This document shows positions 6,990-14,117 of a DNA stretch of 28,080 nt, in pieces. The number at the start of each line of letters is the position of its first letter. The stretch's first letter is position 1. The translations under genes and the position numbers were made by a program. This DNA comes from a virus. The notes below the pieces were generated by a model. The model did no database searches. It had not been told where the DNA came from and saw nothing but the letters and a program-made list of their open reading frames with translations. The stretch spans positions 1-28,080 of the IMG/VR virus record IMGVR_UViG_3300018417_002152. One strand, 5' to 3'.

Positions 6990-7181
6990 TTATCCTTCGT
7001 ATTCAACTACCATTACATTTTCTTCCTTTCCTGGTTCGATCCAATCTTCAGCAGCAATAAGTGCTTCATCAAAGTCATCGAACAAAATAGGTTGCCGTAT
7101 AAATGCTTCTCCAGAATCTTCTGTAACAAACATCCAATCATCGTCCCCGTCTATGCACACCATTATACCGTACCTTTTCAT
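6990..7181 (-). CDS. Small acidic conserved phage protein, 63 residues
   Basis: 63 residues, strongly acidic (GDDDW, EDSGEAF, DDFDEAL, EDWIEPGKEEN). The layout is strand-helix-strand: KRYGIMVCIDG, WMFVTED, FDDFDEALIAAEDW helix, NVMVVEY strand. This resembles small single-domain proteins found beside thyX in marine T4-like phages; I do not know a function. The ATG shares its A with the stop of a 12-codon open frame upstream (TAATG), and there is no good ribosome binding site of its own, so it is probably translated by coupling. It lies 5 bases before the 52-residue membrane protein. Confidence 0.72.
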   Translation of the reverse strand: MKRYGIMVCIDGDDDWMFVTEDSGEAFIRQPILFDDFDEALIAAEDWIEPGKEENVMVVEYEG

Positions 7182-7219
7182 TAGGTCACACCACGAGTAA
7201 AGTAAAAACTGTATTCCAT
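7181..7219 (-). other. Possible 12-codon leader open frame with strong ribosome binding site
   Basis: ATG at 7219 opens MEYSFYFTRGVT and stops at TAA 7183-7181, whose last A starts the 63-residue gene. AGGAGG (7225-7230) is ideally placed 5 bases before this ATG, inside the thyX stop region, while the next gene lacks such a site. It may serve to load ribosomes for the next gene, or be a real short peptide. Length alone gives no proof of coding. Confidence 0.4.
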
Positions 7220-7229
7220 TTTAGCCTCC

Positions 7230-7892
7230 TTAGACTAAATCTGTTGCTAGTGGAAAAATATCAGCAATGACTTTAGCACAGGCGTGTGCAATATCCATAT
7301 GCTCTTTCTGTGTTCCGTTTGCGCCACGTAGTTCAATATAATGAATCCACGAACGCAGTGTTCCGTTCATATACAAACGTGTTTTTGTGTTACCTTCAGG
7401 CAAGACAACACGAGCCTGCTCTTTAGCAATACCGTTGTCGATAGCCCAGTTATATACTTCTTTTGCTTTTTCAATTACTTCTTGTTGTTTTGAAGCCCAA
7501 TCATAATGTAATTCACTTTCATCATCAAGTTCAATTGAATTTTGTCTGTTTTGTTTGTCTTGTAAACGTGCTTCACGTGTTACAAACATTTCACCAAACT
7601 CTGCAGGATTTGCATAGCGTTGGCTAAACTCTTGGAAACTAAAACTACGATGTCTTACAATTTGATGTGCAATATCTCGTGTTGTGTTTATTTCTAAACA
7701 AGCACTTACCATTTCAAGTGGAGACCAATGAGCGTGTTTAATTAGATACTTGATAAGTTTCTCACTTGTCTCACTGTTCATTTGATTGCTTGGATTGCTT
7801 ACTCTAGCACAATAAGCAATAAGTTCTTGACAGTTGTCTAAACCTACTCCTTGTGGTGCTGTGCTATAGGAAATCAATTTTACTTCAGTCAT
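7230..7892 (-). CDS. thyX: Flavin-dependent thymidylate synthase ThyX
   Basis: 220 residues, the usual ThyX length. It makes dTMP from dUMP with methylene-tetrahydrofolate, FAD and NADPH; phages carry it to supply thymidine for replication. The diagnostic motif RHRSFSFQEFSQR lies at residues 80-92 (consensus RHRxxSxxxxSxR), where the Arg/His/Ser residues bind FAD and dUMP. Further family blocks are AHWSPLEMVSACLEI near 54-68, ARVVLPEGNTKTRLYMNGTLRSWIHYIELR near 160-189, and AQ/ACAKVIADIFP at the end. The Arg and Asn residues of the LPEGNTKT/TLRSW region are present, so it looks fully active. Its start overlaps the preceding gene by 8 bases. An AT-rich phage genome makes extra dTMP supply understandable. 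Confidence 0.97.
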   Translation of the reverse strand: MTEVKLISYSTAPQGVGLDNCQELIAYCARVSNPSNQMNSETSEKLIKYLIKHAHWSPLEMVSACLEINTTRDIAHQIVRHRSFSFQEFSQRYANPAEFGEMFVTREARLQDKQNRQNSIELDDESELHYDWASKQQEVIEKAKEVYNWAIDNGIAKEQARVVLPEGNTKTRLYMNGTLRSWIHYIELRGANGTQKEHMDIAHACAKVIADIFPLATDLV

Positions 7893-8094
7893 CTATTTGT
7901 CCTTTTAACTGTCTAACTCTGTGATGTAACCAACTTATAGCCGTATTTATATGGCCTGTGTCGTGTGGTTGTAATTGCTTTGTAGCGTATTCTATCTCAT
8001 CTTGGAGAAAGTCTATACGCATTATATCTCTGAATAACTTATTTTTATCTTTAGAAGTTTGGACCTTCTTTTTCGTCCTCGTCATCAATTTCAC
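7885..8094 (-). CDS. Small conserved phage protein, 69 residues, helical
   Basis: 69 residues, basic at the N-terminus (TRTKKKVQTSKDKNK) and mostly helical afterwards, with IMRIDFLQDEIEYATKQLQ followed by HDTGHINTAISWLHHRVRQLKGQI, which suggests a two-helix hairpin. The start shown is GTG at 8094 with AAAGG just upstream; ATG at 8085 (MTRTKKK) is an alternative. It overlaps the preceding gene by 44 bases and ThyX by 8, so it is embedded in the ThyX unit. No function is recognised. Confidence 0.65.
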   Translation of the reverse strand: MKLMTRTKKKVQTSKDKNKLFRDIMRIDFLQDEIEYATKQLQPHDTGHINTAISWLHHRVRQLKGQIDD

Positions 8095-8392
8095 ATAACC
8101 TTTCTATATGTTTGTAGTGTTCGTATGCTTTTTTAAGTGCTTCAAATTTTTCTAACTTTTTAGGATCTGGAACTAAAATGTTTAGTCTTGATTCAATGGC
8201 TTCTAGTCGTTTGCGCATAGCACTGTCGACTTCAAGGCTGTCTGTACTATAAGACCAATCAGTTGCACTGTCAAGAGTAGATGAAGTATCAAAAGTAAAA
8301 TTGGTATCATATGATGTTACGGCAGAGCCAGAGGCCCCACCGTAGATATCATCATTATCTAATGTAATAGTAAAAGTGTTATCATCACCCAT
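8051..8392 (-). CDS. Conserved phage protein with C-terminal helical motif, 113 residues
   Basis: 113 residues in two parts. Residues 1-58 are acidic and Ser/Thr/Asp-rich (TFTITLDNDDIYGG, SSTLDSATDWSYSTDSL), probably disordered. Residues 59-100 are helical: MRKRLEAIESRLNILVPDPKKLEKFEALKKAYEHYKHIERLC. The 'LNIL.PDP..L.KFEALKKAYEHYK' pattern resembles the short C-terminal motif of several T4-like marine phage proteins with an otherwise variable N-terminal part. The start overlaps the preceding gene by 8 bases. It may be a small virion or scaffold component; no enzymatic residues are visible. Confidence 0.65.
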   Translation of the reverse strand: MGDDNTFTITLDNDDIYGGASGSAVTSYDTNFTFDTSSTLDSATDWSYSTDSLEVDSAMRKRLEAIESRLNILVPDPKKLEKFEALKKAYEHYKHIERLCEIDDEDEKEGPNF

Positions 8393-8579
8393 TAAGTTTT
8401 GCCTCTTTACGAGAGTTTTTTGTATCAGTGATTTCTTTACGTCTTTCCTTGATAGCCTTAGTCATCTCTTGTAGGGCCTTTCTTGCTCTGGTTCCGGCAG
8501 CACCGTTACCTGCTTCAAATTTCTCATCTTCAGCAAGAAAAACATCCATTGCTGCTTTGATAGCGTCTGTATTTGACAT
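8385..8579 (-). CDS. Histone H1-like (Hc1-type) small phage protein
   Basis: 64 residues. The pattern KFEAGNGAAGTRARKALQEMTKAIKERRKEI is very like Chlamydia histone H1-like protein Hc1 and the small phage proteins related to it (KxExGNxAAGxRxRKxLxxL). The N-terminal 20 residues form an acidic helix, and the rest is a basic helix with a Lys/Arg-rich tail (TKNSRKEAKLNG). It may bind DNA or compact it, perhaps helping to redirect the host nucleoid, but that is inference from the family. It is the first gene of the ThyX unit, with AGGAG about 11 bases before the ATG and the promoter at 8624-8652 upstream. Confidence 0.72.
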   Translation of the reverse strand: MSNTDAIKAAMDVFLAEDEKFEAGNGAAGTRARKALQEMTKAIKERRKEITDTKNSRKEAKLNG

Positions 8580-8623
8580 ATTATTTGTTCTCCTAATAAT
8601 AAAATGAACCTTATTTGTTCTTT

Positions 8624-8652
8624 ATTATATAAGCCTTGAATGCATTTGTCAA
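8624..8652 (-). promoter_or_regulatory. Exact-consensus sigma70 promoter for the ThyX unit
   Basis: TTGACA (8652-8647), 17 bases, TATAAT (8629-8624) on the minus strand. Initiation is expected near 8617, giving a leader of about 38 bases before the histone-like ATG at 8579. The 91-base gap 8580-8670 between divergent genes is otherwise free of genes. The right-hand gene of the pair has no matching plus-strand sigma70 promoter. Confidence 0.88.
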
Positions 8653-8670
8653 TATGTAAAGTGGTTAAAT

Positions 8671-9660
8671 ATGTTTATAATGAATGATTTTACTCTTATT
8701 CCGTTCCAAAACATTGTAAAGTTCGGCCAAAAAACTATGCTAGATCAACCTTTATTCAATGTTAGTTGGATACTTGGTCGCTTTTGCAATTACAGTTGTA
8801 GTTACTGTTGGCCATATGCAAGAACGGATAAACCAGATCATCAAGAACTAGATGTCTACAAAAATACGATAGATGAAATTAAACGCCAGGCAAGAGATAA
8901 TGGATTTACTGAATTCCATTTTAGTTTTAGTGGAGGCGAGCCAACAGCGTACAAACACTTTGGAGAGCTTATAGAGCATTACTGTAGTGATACAGAAGCA
9001 CCTTACCAAAGTATACATATGACCACTAATCTATCTCCAGGTAGCAAATGGTGGAACAGATGGCTAGAAGCAACGAGTAAATTACAACGCAGAAGTATTA
9101 CTGCTAGTTTCCATTCTGAGTTTGCAAAGGAGCAAGAGTTTGGAGACAAATGTTTACAACTTATGGCTGACGGTGTATTAGTTACAATCAATCAAGTAAT
9201 GGTTCCTCACCATTTTGACGAGTATTATGAAAGGTGCAAACGATTTTCAGAAAGGGGTATTAATGTAACACTTAAACCACAAAGCGATCCAACTGCTAGT
9301 TTTATTGTAGATGGATATACTGTGAAACAACACTTAATGATGCAAGAACAATTTCCACAACACATAAAAGGTGAACAAGTTATGCAAATGTATTTTGAAG
9401 ATCACAAAGGTAACGATTACGGATTGGATCAAGCAGAAAGAATGAACGCATTTGACTTCAATAAGTTTAAAGATTGGAATTGCGCAGCAGGGTATCAAAG
9501 TTGCGTTATAAGGGGGGTGGAAGTTAAGAGAGCATATAGTTGTGCGGAAGAGCCTTTAGGCACGCTTACAGACGGTTTTACGCTGTTTAAAGCACCATCT
9601 AAATGCATTACTAGCACCTGTGTAAGTTCTGCAGACAGTAAAATACCAAAATCAAGATGA
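8671..9660 (+). CDS. Radical SAM protein with C-terminal Cys domain (rSAM 1)
   Basis: 329 residues. The radical SAM core starts early: the cluster-binding triad is Cys39, Cys43 and Cys46 in FCNYSCSYC. The SAM-binding strand reads FSFSGGEPTAYKHF near residue 88, and HMTTNLSPGSKWW follows near 115. The C-terminal 60 residues hold extra cysteines (NCAAGYQSC, AYSCAEEPLGTL, SKCITSTC) that look like a twitch or SPASM-type auxiliary Fe-S site. Such enzymes cleave SAM to a 5'-deoxyadenosyl radical and act on peptides, sugars or other small substrates. ATG at 8671 is open, but ATG at 8680 (MNDFTLIPF) is equally possible; neither has a good ribosome binding site. The stop overlaps the methyltransferase start as ATGA. 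It is closest in design to the proteins at 13212 and 19830. Confidence 0.9.
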   Translation: MFIMNDFTLIPFQNIVKFGQKTMLDQPLFNVSWILGRFCNYSCSYCWPYARTDKPDHQELDVYKNTIDEIKRQARDNGFTEFHFSFSGGEPTAYKHFGELIEHYCSDTEAPYQSIHMTTNLSPGSKWWNRWLEATSKLQRRSITASFHSEFAKEQEFGDKCLQLMADGVLVTINQVMVPHHFDEYYERCKRFSERGINVTLKPQSDPTASFIVDGYTVKQHLMMQEQFPQHIKGEQVMQMYFEDHKGNDYGLDQAERMNAFDFNKFKDWNCAAGYQSCVIRGVEVKRAYSCAEEPLGTLTDGFTLFKAPSKCITSTCVSSADSKIPKSR

Positions 9661-10262
9661 AAATAGATATACAAGATATAAAATTTTGGATGGATGCTAT
9701 TCGCAACAGCGATGACAGAAGTCGAACACTTGAAAGTTTTTGGGGAGGACAACTTCAATCCAAAACTTGGTTAATAGAATCTCTTGAAAGAAAATCACGT
9801 ATTGCAAATGCATCAGTTATTATTTTTGGTGGATGGAATGGTGTACTTGCTAGTATGTTGTTTAACAGTGAAATAGGAATAAAACATATTACAAGTGTAG
9901 ATATTGATCCTGTTTGCGAAGAAATAGCAAGAACAATGAATAAGCGACAAGAAATGGAAGGCAAGTTTGTTGCTGTTACAGAAGATATGTGTAACTTCCA
10001 TTACGACAAAAAACCTGACATAGTTATTAATACAAGTTGTGAACATCTGACCAAAGCACAATATAAAAAATGGTTGCAAAATGTTCCTAAAGATTGTAAA
10101 ATAGTACTACAAAGTAATGATTATAAAGAACTAGATGAACACGTAAATTGTGTATCATCTTTAGCAGCATTTAAAAAAAGCAGTGGCTTATCTTCATATA
10201 TGGTTGAGGATGAGTTACAATTACAAAAGTATATAAGATTTATGCTTATTGGACACAAGTAA
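9657..10262 (+). CDS. Class I SAM-dependent methyltransferase
   Basis: 201 residues with a Rossmann methyltransferase signature. Motif I is VIIFGGWNGVLASML near residues 54-68, in which the usual GxGxG is loosened to FGGWNG. Motif II is ITSVDIDPVCEEIA near 77-91, with the acidic SAM-ribose ligand Asp82 or Asp84. Further on, DMCNFHYDKKPDIVINTSCEHL near 108-129 corresponds to motifs III and IV. It transfers a methyl group from SAM; the acceptor is not evident. It sits between two radical SAM genes, overlapping the first by 4 bases and the second by 1 (TAATG), which implies one co-expressed pathway. I recall proteins of this pattern in marine phages. Confidence 0.8.
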   Translation: MKIDIQDIKFWMDAIRNSDDRSRTLESFWGGQLQSKTWLIESLERKSRIANASVIIFGGWNGVLASMLFNSEIGIKHITSVDIDPVCEEIARTMNKRQEMEGKFVAVTEDMCNFHYDKKPDIVINTSCEHLTKAQYKKWLQNVPKDCKIVLQSNDYKELDEHVNCVSSLAAFKKSSGLSSYMVEDELQLQKYIRFMLIGHK

Positions 10263-11260
10263 TGTATAACATAGATCAAATCAAATCAGTTCACCTTGAA
10301 GTGACATCTAAGTGTCAAGCAAAGTGCCCTATGTGTCCTCGCAGAATACAAGGCGGACCGCTCCTTGATACTTTATATCTTGAAGAAATAGATTTAGGCA
10401 CTTTTGTTAATTGGTTTCCAAGAGACTTTGTAAAACAGTTAGATGAATTGAATATGTGTGGTAATTTAGGAGATCCTATAATTGCAACAGACACTTTAGA
10501 AATATACAGATATCTTAGAGAAACCAATCCTATAATGCATTTACAAATGCATACTAACGGCAGTGCAAGGTCTATAGATTGGTGGAAAGAATTAGCAAGT
10601 TTGAATGTGCAAGTTGTGTTTGGTATAGATGGTTTAGAAGACACTCACTCTCTTTATAGAGTAAACACAGACTTTAACAAAATAATAAAAAATGCAACAG
10701 CATTTATACAAGCAGGTGGAGATGCTCGTTGGGATATGTTAGTGTTCAAACATAATGAACACCAAGTTAGTAAATGTGAACAGATGTCAAAAGAATTAGG
10801 CTTTACACATTTCTATCAAAAACACACAAGTAGATTCAGAGACGGTAAACTAGATGTTATAGATGATAATTACAATATAACACATACTTTGTATCCAACT
10901 ACGCATAGTGATAAAAACAGTGCAGGAGTTGAAAAAGCAAAACAAGATGTGTTACCTAACATCACTTGTAAAGCACAAAAATATAACCAAATATATGTTG
11001 CTGCTAACGGCGGTGTAAGTCCTTGCTGTTGGTTAGATTTAGAATGGGTGCCGCAGCATAGTTTTTCTCGTATAGATTATATGAGCAAAGTTAAAGAATA
11101 TCCTAATCTAAATAATAAAAGTCTTAGCGATATATTTGCAAGTGGCTTTTTTAGCAAAATATCAAGTTGCTGGTCAACTACAGGTTTGAAAGAATGTACA
11201 AGGCAGTGCGGCAACTTTGATAAATTAAATAAACAGTTTGTAGGGATACCAAATGAGTAA
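10262..11260 (+). CDS. Radical SAM/SPASM-like protein (rSAM 2)
   Basis: 332 residues. The radical SAM triad is Cys18, Cys22 and Cys25 in SKCQAKCPMCPRR. MCGNLGDPI near residue 64 takes the place of the usual GGEP motif, a change shared with the protein at 20794. MHTNGSARSIDWW and FGIDGLEDTHSLYRVN follow. The C-terminal part carries an auxiliary cluster set: CKAQKYNQIYVAANGGVSPCCW near 240-261, then CTRQCGNF at the end, as in SPASM domains. The protein is paralogous to the one at 20794-21798: IDGLEDT, RWxMLVFxHNxHQ and the closing C...C segment are shared. The first shares its ATG with the methyltransferase stop, and the end overlaps the next gene by 8 bases. Confidence 0.9.
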   Translation: MYNIDQIKSVHLEVTSKCQAKCPMCPRRIQGGPLLDTLYLEEIDLGTFVNWFPRDFVKQLDELNMCGNLGDPIIATDTLEIYRYLRETNPIMHLQMHTNGSARSIDWWKELASLNVQVVFGIDGLEDTHSLYRVNTDFNKIIKNATAFIQAGGDARWDMLVFKHNEHQVSKCEQMSKELGFTHFYQKHTSRFRDGKLDVIDDNYNITHTLYPTTHSDKNSAGVEKAKQDVLPNITCKAQKYNQIYVAANGGVSPCCWLDLEWVPQHSFSRIDYMSKVKEYPNLNNKSLSDIFASGFFSKISSCWSTTGLKECTRQCGNFDKLNKQFVGIPNE

Positions 11261-12569
11261 AACGTTTTGCCCGCTACCTTGGATACATATGGCGACTAGG
11301 CCTAATGGTGATGTGAGAGTTTGCTGTACAGCAAATGCAAGTGGTGCTGGCCCGGAAGATAATAAGACTGCAGGACTTGTAAAGAAAGACGGTATTGCTA
11401 TGAACTTGAGAGACCATACTATTGAAGAAGTATGGAATAGTGAACATATGCGTAACACAAGACTGCAAATGTTAAATGGTGAAGTACCTGTAAGTTGCAC
11501 AAAATGCTTTGATGAAGAAAGTAAAGGTGTAGTGAGCAAACGTCAATGGGAAACACGTGAATGGGAAGGAAAAATTGATATGAAAAACCTTGTAGATAAA
11601 ACACAAGAAGATGGTAGTTTGGAGGTTGATATTCCTTACTTTGATTTACGCTTAGGAAATGTATGTAACCTAAAATGTGTAATGTGTTCGCCGCACGATA
11701 GTTCAAGTTGGATTAAGGATTGGAGAAGTCAACAACCTAATTACAAAAATCCTATTCTAGCAAGTGATCAAGATTGGGATCAAAACTTTGATTACACTTG
11801 GTACAAGAAGGGAAGTTTTATTGAAAGTATGATGCAGCAAAGTCATAACATTCAGCAGTTATATTTTGCTGGCGGTGAGCCATTAATGATTCCCGAGCAT
11901 TGGAAAATATTACAAGAGCTAATAGCAGATGGTCACGCAAAAAATATTAAGTTAAGATATAACACCAATGGACACCCTCCTAGTATGAGAAAGGCTGTTA
12001 ACTATTGGAATCAGTTTAAAGAAGTTGTTGTAAATTTTAGTATGGATGGAACTGAACGTGTAAACAATTACATAAGACATCCAAGTGTATGGAGCGATCA
12101 ACTTGATGCATTCTATTACATTACACAAGAACTAGATAAAAATCATCAAGTTAATATTGCTTGTGCTGTACAAGCACTTAATGCACTTGACTTAACAAAT
12201 TTTGTAGAATGGTCAATACAAGCAAATCAAATTAATAATAAAAGAACACATATGGCTGCACCTTTTATTAATACACATTTTGTATATCTACCAAGTTATA
12301 TGAATATTAAAGTATTGCCTATAGAAATTAAAAACAAGGTGCGTAGAAATATCGAAGACTTTCTAATTAGGCATTCAAATGACAAGTACTTCAATGATCA
12401 TCCTATGGGCAGACAGCGTTGGGAAGGTATAATTAAATTTATGTACGCAGAAGATTGGAGTCATAAATTACCTGCATTAGTAGAATATTTAGACAGTTGT
12501 GATAAAACAAGAGGGACTGACTGGAGAGAAACATTTCCAGAGTTAGCGGAAAGTATAGATGGACAATAA
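11253..12569 (+). CDS. Radical SAM protein with N-terminal twitch domain (rSAM 3)
   Basis: 438 residues. An N-terminal Fe-S-type domain comes first: Cys6 in FCPLPWIHM, Cys24-Cys25 in VRVCCTA, and Cys82 and Cys85 in CTKCFDEE, followed by a conserved 'G..S.RQ.W' segment. The radical SAM core then begins with Cys138, Cys142 and Cys145 in NVCNLKCVMC; LYFAGGEPLMIPEH near 206-219 is the GGEP strand, and RYNTNGHPP and VNFSMDGT follow. This arrangement, an auxiliary cluster before the core, matches the family known as N-twitch radical SAM proteins; the spacing of the cysteines is the evidence. I infer a role in peptide or small-molecule modification. The 8-base overlap with the upstream gene and 11-base overlap with the following oxygenase point to one operon. 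Confidence 0.9.
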   Translation: MSKTFCPLPWIHMATRPNGDVRVCCTANASGAGPEDNKTAGLVKKDGIAMNLRDHTIEEVWNSEHMRNTRLQMLNGEVPVSCTKCFDEESKGVVSKRQWETREWEGKIDMKNLVDKTQEDGSLEVDIPYFDLRLGNVCNLKCVMCSPHDSSSWIKDWRSQQPNYKNPILASDQDWDQNFDYTWYKKGSFIESMMQQSHNIQQLYFAGGEPLMIPEHWKILQELIADGHAKNIKLRYNTNGHPPSMRKAVNYWNQFKEVVVNFSMDGTERVNNYIRHPSVWSDQLDAFYYITQELDKNHQVNIACAVQALNALDLTNFVEWSIQANQINNKRTHMAAPFINTHFVYLPSYMNIKVLPIEIKNKVRRNIEDFLIRHSNDKYFNDHPMGRQRWEGIIKFMYAEDWSHKLPALVEYLDSCDKTRGTDWRETFPELAESIDGQ

Positions 12570-13215
12570 AGAAATAGAAAGAGCATTACGTTGGCAAAGT
12601 CTAGTAAATCTAGGTAACCAAGTCAAACTTAAATGGAGCATAGATCATTATGCTGTTGAAAAACAATTAGAACAGTTTAAAGACAATTGGTGTCCGTATA
12701 ATGCTAAAAAGGATACACACAATAACAGATGGGGATTACCTATTACTAGTCACACAGGTGATGTTATGGACAATTATCATCTTAACAGTTTTGGTCATAT
12801 GCAAAAATATCACGATGTAGAAATGAAGGAAGAAAACTTCAATACACCTACAGACGTATATCATAAAATACCAGAACTTAAAAAAATAGTTGATGTGTTT
12901 TATCCTGACATAGGCCGTGTACATTTAGTACGTGTAGATCAAGGAGGATTCTTTCCTCCACATAGAGATTTTCACGGTACTAGTCCAGAGTATTTTAGAT
13001 TGTTAGTTGTATTTGGACGTTGTAGTCCAGAAAATTATGTACAACTTATCGATGGAAAGCCTTTGTATCCAGAAGCAGGATATGTGTACTTTACAAACTT
13101 TCAATTAGATCATAGTGTGTTTAGTTTTAGTGATAATTTGTACAGTCTTATTTTAACAGTGAAACTAAATGAGCGTACACAACAACTAATATTAGATAAC
13201 ACGATGGCAGAATGA
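12559..13215 (+). CDS. AspH/2OG-type non-haem iron oxygenase, arginine-less
   Basis: 218 residues. The C-terminal half carries a cupin/AspH-like fold: VHLVRVDQGGFFPPHRDFHG near 121-140 with metal residues His135 and Asp137, RLLVVFGRC near 147-155, AGYVYFTNFQLDHSVFSF near 173-190 with the distal His185. Where the 2-oxoglutarate-binding Arg is expected about ten residues later, the sequence reads DNLYSLILTV, without Arg, so co-substrate binding may differ. Aspartyl/asparaginyl hydroxylases act on side-chain beta carbons; the substrate here is unknown. The N-terminal 100 residues are helical and have no recognisable motif. It is flanked by radical SAM genes, overlapping them by 11 and 4 bases. 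Confidence 0.75.
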   Translation: MDNKEIERALRWQSLVNLGNQVKLKWSIDHYAVEKQLEQFKDNWCPYNAKKDTHNNRWGLPITSHTGDVMDNYHLNSFGHMQKYHDVEMKEENFNTPTDVYHKIPELKKIVDVFYPDIGRVHLVRVDQGGFFPPHRDFHGTSPEYFRLLVVFGRCSPENYVQLIDGKPLYPEAGYVYFTNFQLDHSVFSFSDNLYSLILTVKLNERTQQLILDNTMAE

Positions 13216-14117
13216 AGTTAATATATCAAGATACATCAAAAGAAAATTGGTTTTTAGTTAGTTGGACACTTAGCAATAAGTGTAACTATCGTTGTTCCTA
13301 TTGTCCTGAGCATTTACATAATGGTAGTACAGGCCAACCTAGGTGGGATACTGTTGAAAGATTCGTCAAAAATTTTACAGTACCCGGTAAAGATATTTGT
13401 TATAGACTAAGCGGTGGCGAACCTACATACTGGAAACATTTCATTGACCTTGCTAAACTTGTAAAAGAACAAGGGCATACTTTTAGTTTTCTTACAAATG
13501 GTAGTAGAGAAATAGAATACTATAAAGAAATAAGCCAATACACAGATGGTTATATTATTTCATATCATAATGAATATGCAAACTTACAACACATAAAAGA
13601 CATTATAAAAGTAAGTGATTGTCCTGTGTTTATAAATCTAATGCTTTCTCCTGATAACTTTGATGAAATGTTTGACATCGCAGAAGAAATTTATTTTAGT
13701 TCAGACAATGTAAGTATTTGGCCAAAAATTATTTTAGATAAATCCAATATAGATGCAATTACAAATACGCCTGCAAACTATAACAAAATACAATTAGAAA
13801 CAATTGACAACTGGCCATTCTTTAGAAAGTTACCTGATGCTAATTTACATAGAGGTGAACTTTTGTTAGATGAAAAACCTGTTACAGCAAACAATTTAAT
13901 AACTAACAATCAAAATACATTTTACGGTTGGAAGTGTTGGGCAGGATTACATATGATCAATGTAGATATGTGGGGCAACATATACAGAGCAGATTGTAAA
14001 GAGGGCGGAGCATTAGGCAATATAGAACGTTACAAGTTGCCTAAAGAAACAATTCAATGTGGCAAAGCAGTATGTGCTTGTCTAAGTGATATCTACTTAC
14101 GTAAAGAGACTGTCTAG
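13212..14117 (+). CDS. Radical SAM protein with C-terminal Cys domain (rSAM 4)
   Basis: 301 residues. The core opens with WTLSNKCNYRCSYC, ligands Cys24, Cys28 and Cys31; YRLSGGEPTYWKHF near 65-78 is the SAM-binding strand, and FLTNGSREIEYY near 95-106 is the next. The C-terminal domain is WKCWAGLHMINVDMWGNIY ... DCKEGGALGNI ... CGKAVCACLS, a twitch-like auxiliary site. It shares this layout with the proteins at 8671 and 19830. The stop lies 21 bases inside the end of the convergent gene at 14097, so the two transcripts overlap tail to tail. It probably ends the first plus-strand unit; no terminator is visible. Confidence 0.9.
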   Translation: MKLIYQDTSKENWFLVSWTLSNKCNYRCSYCPEHLHNGSTGQPRWDTVERFVKNFTVPGKDICYRLSGGEPTYWKHFIDLAKLVKEQGHTFSFLTNGSREIEYYKEISQYTDGYIISYHNEYANLQHIKDIIKVSDCPVFINLMLSPDNFDEMFDIAEEIYFSSDNVSIWPKIILDKSNIDAITNTPANYNKIQLETIDNWPFFRKLPDANLHRGELLLDEKPVTANNLITNNQNTFYGWKCWAGLHMINVDMWGNIYRADCKEGGALGNIERYKLPKETIQCGKAVCACLSDIYLRKETV

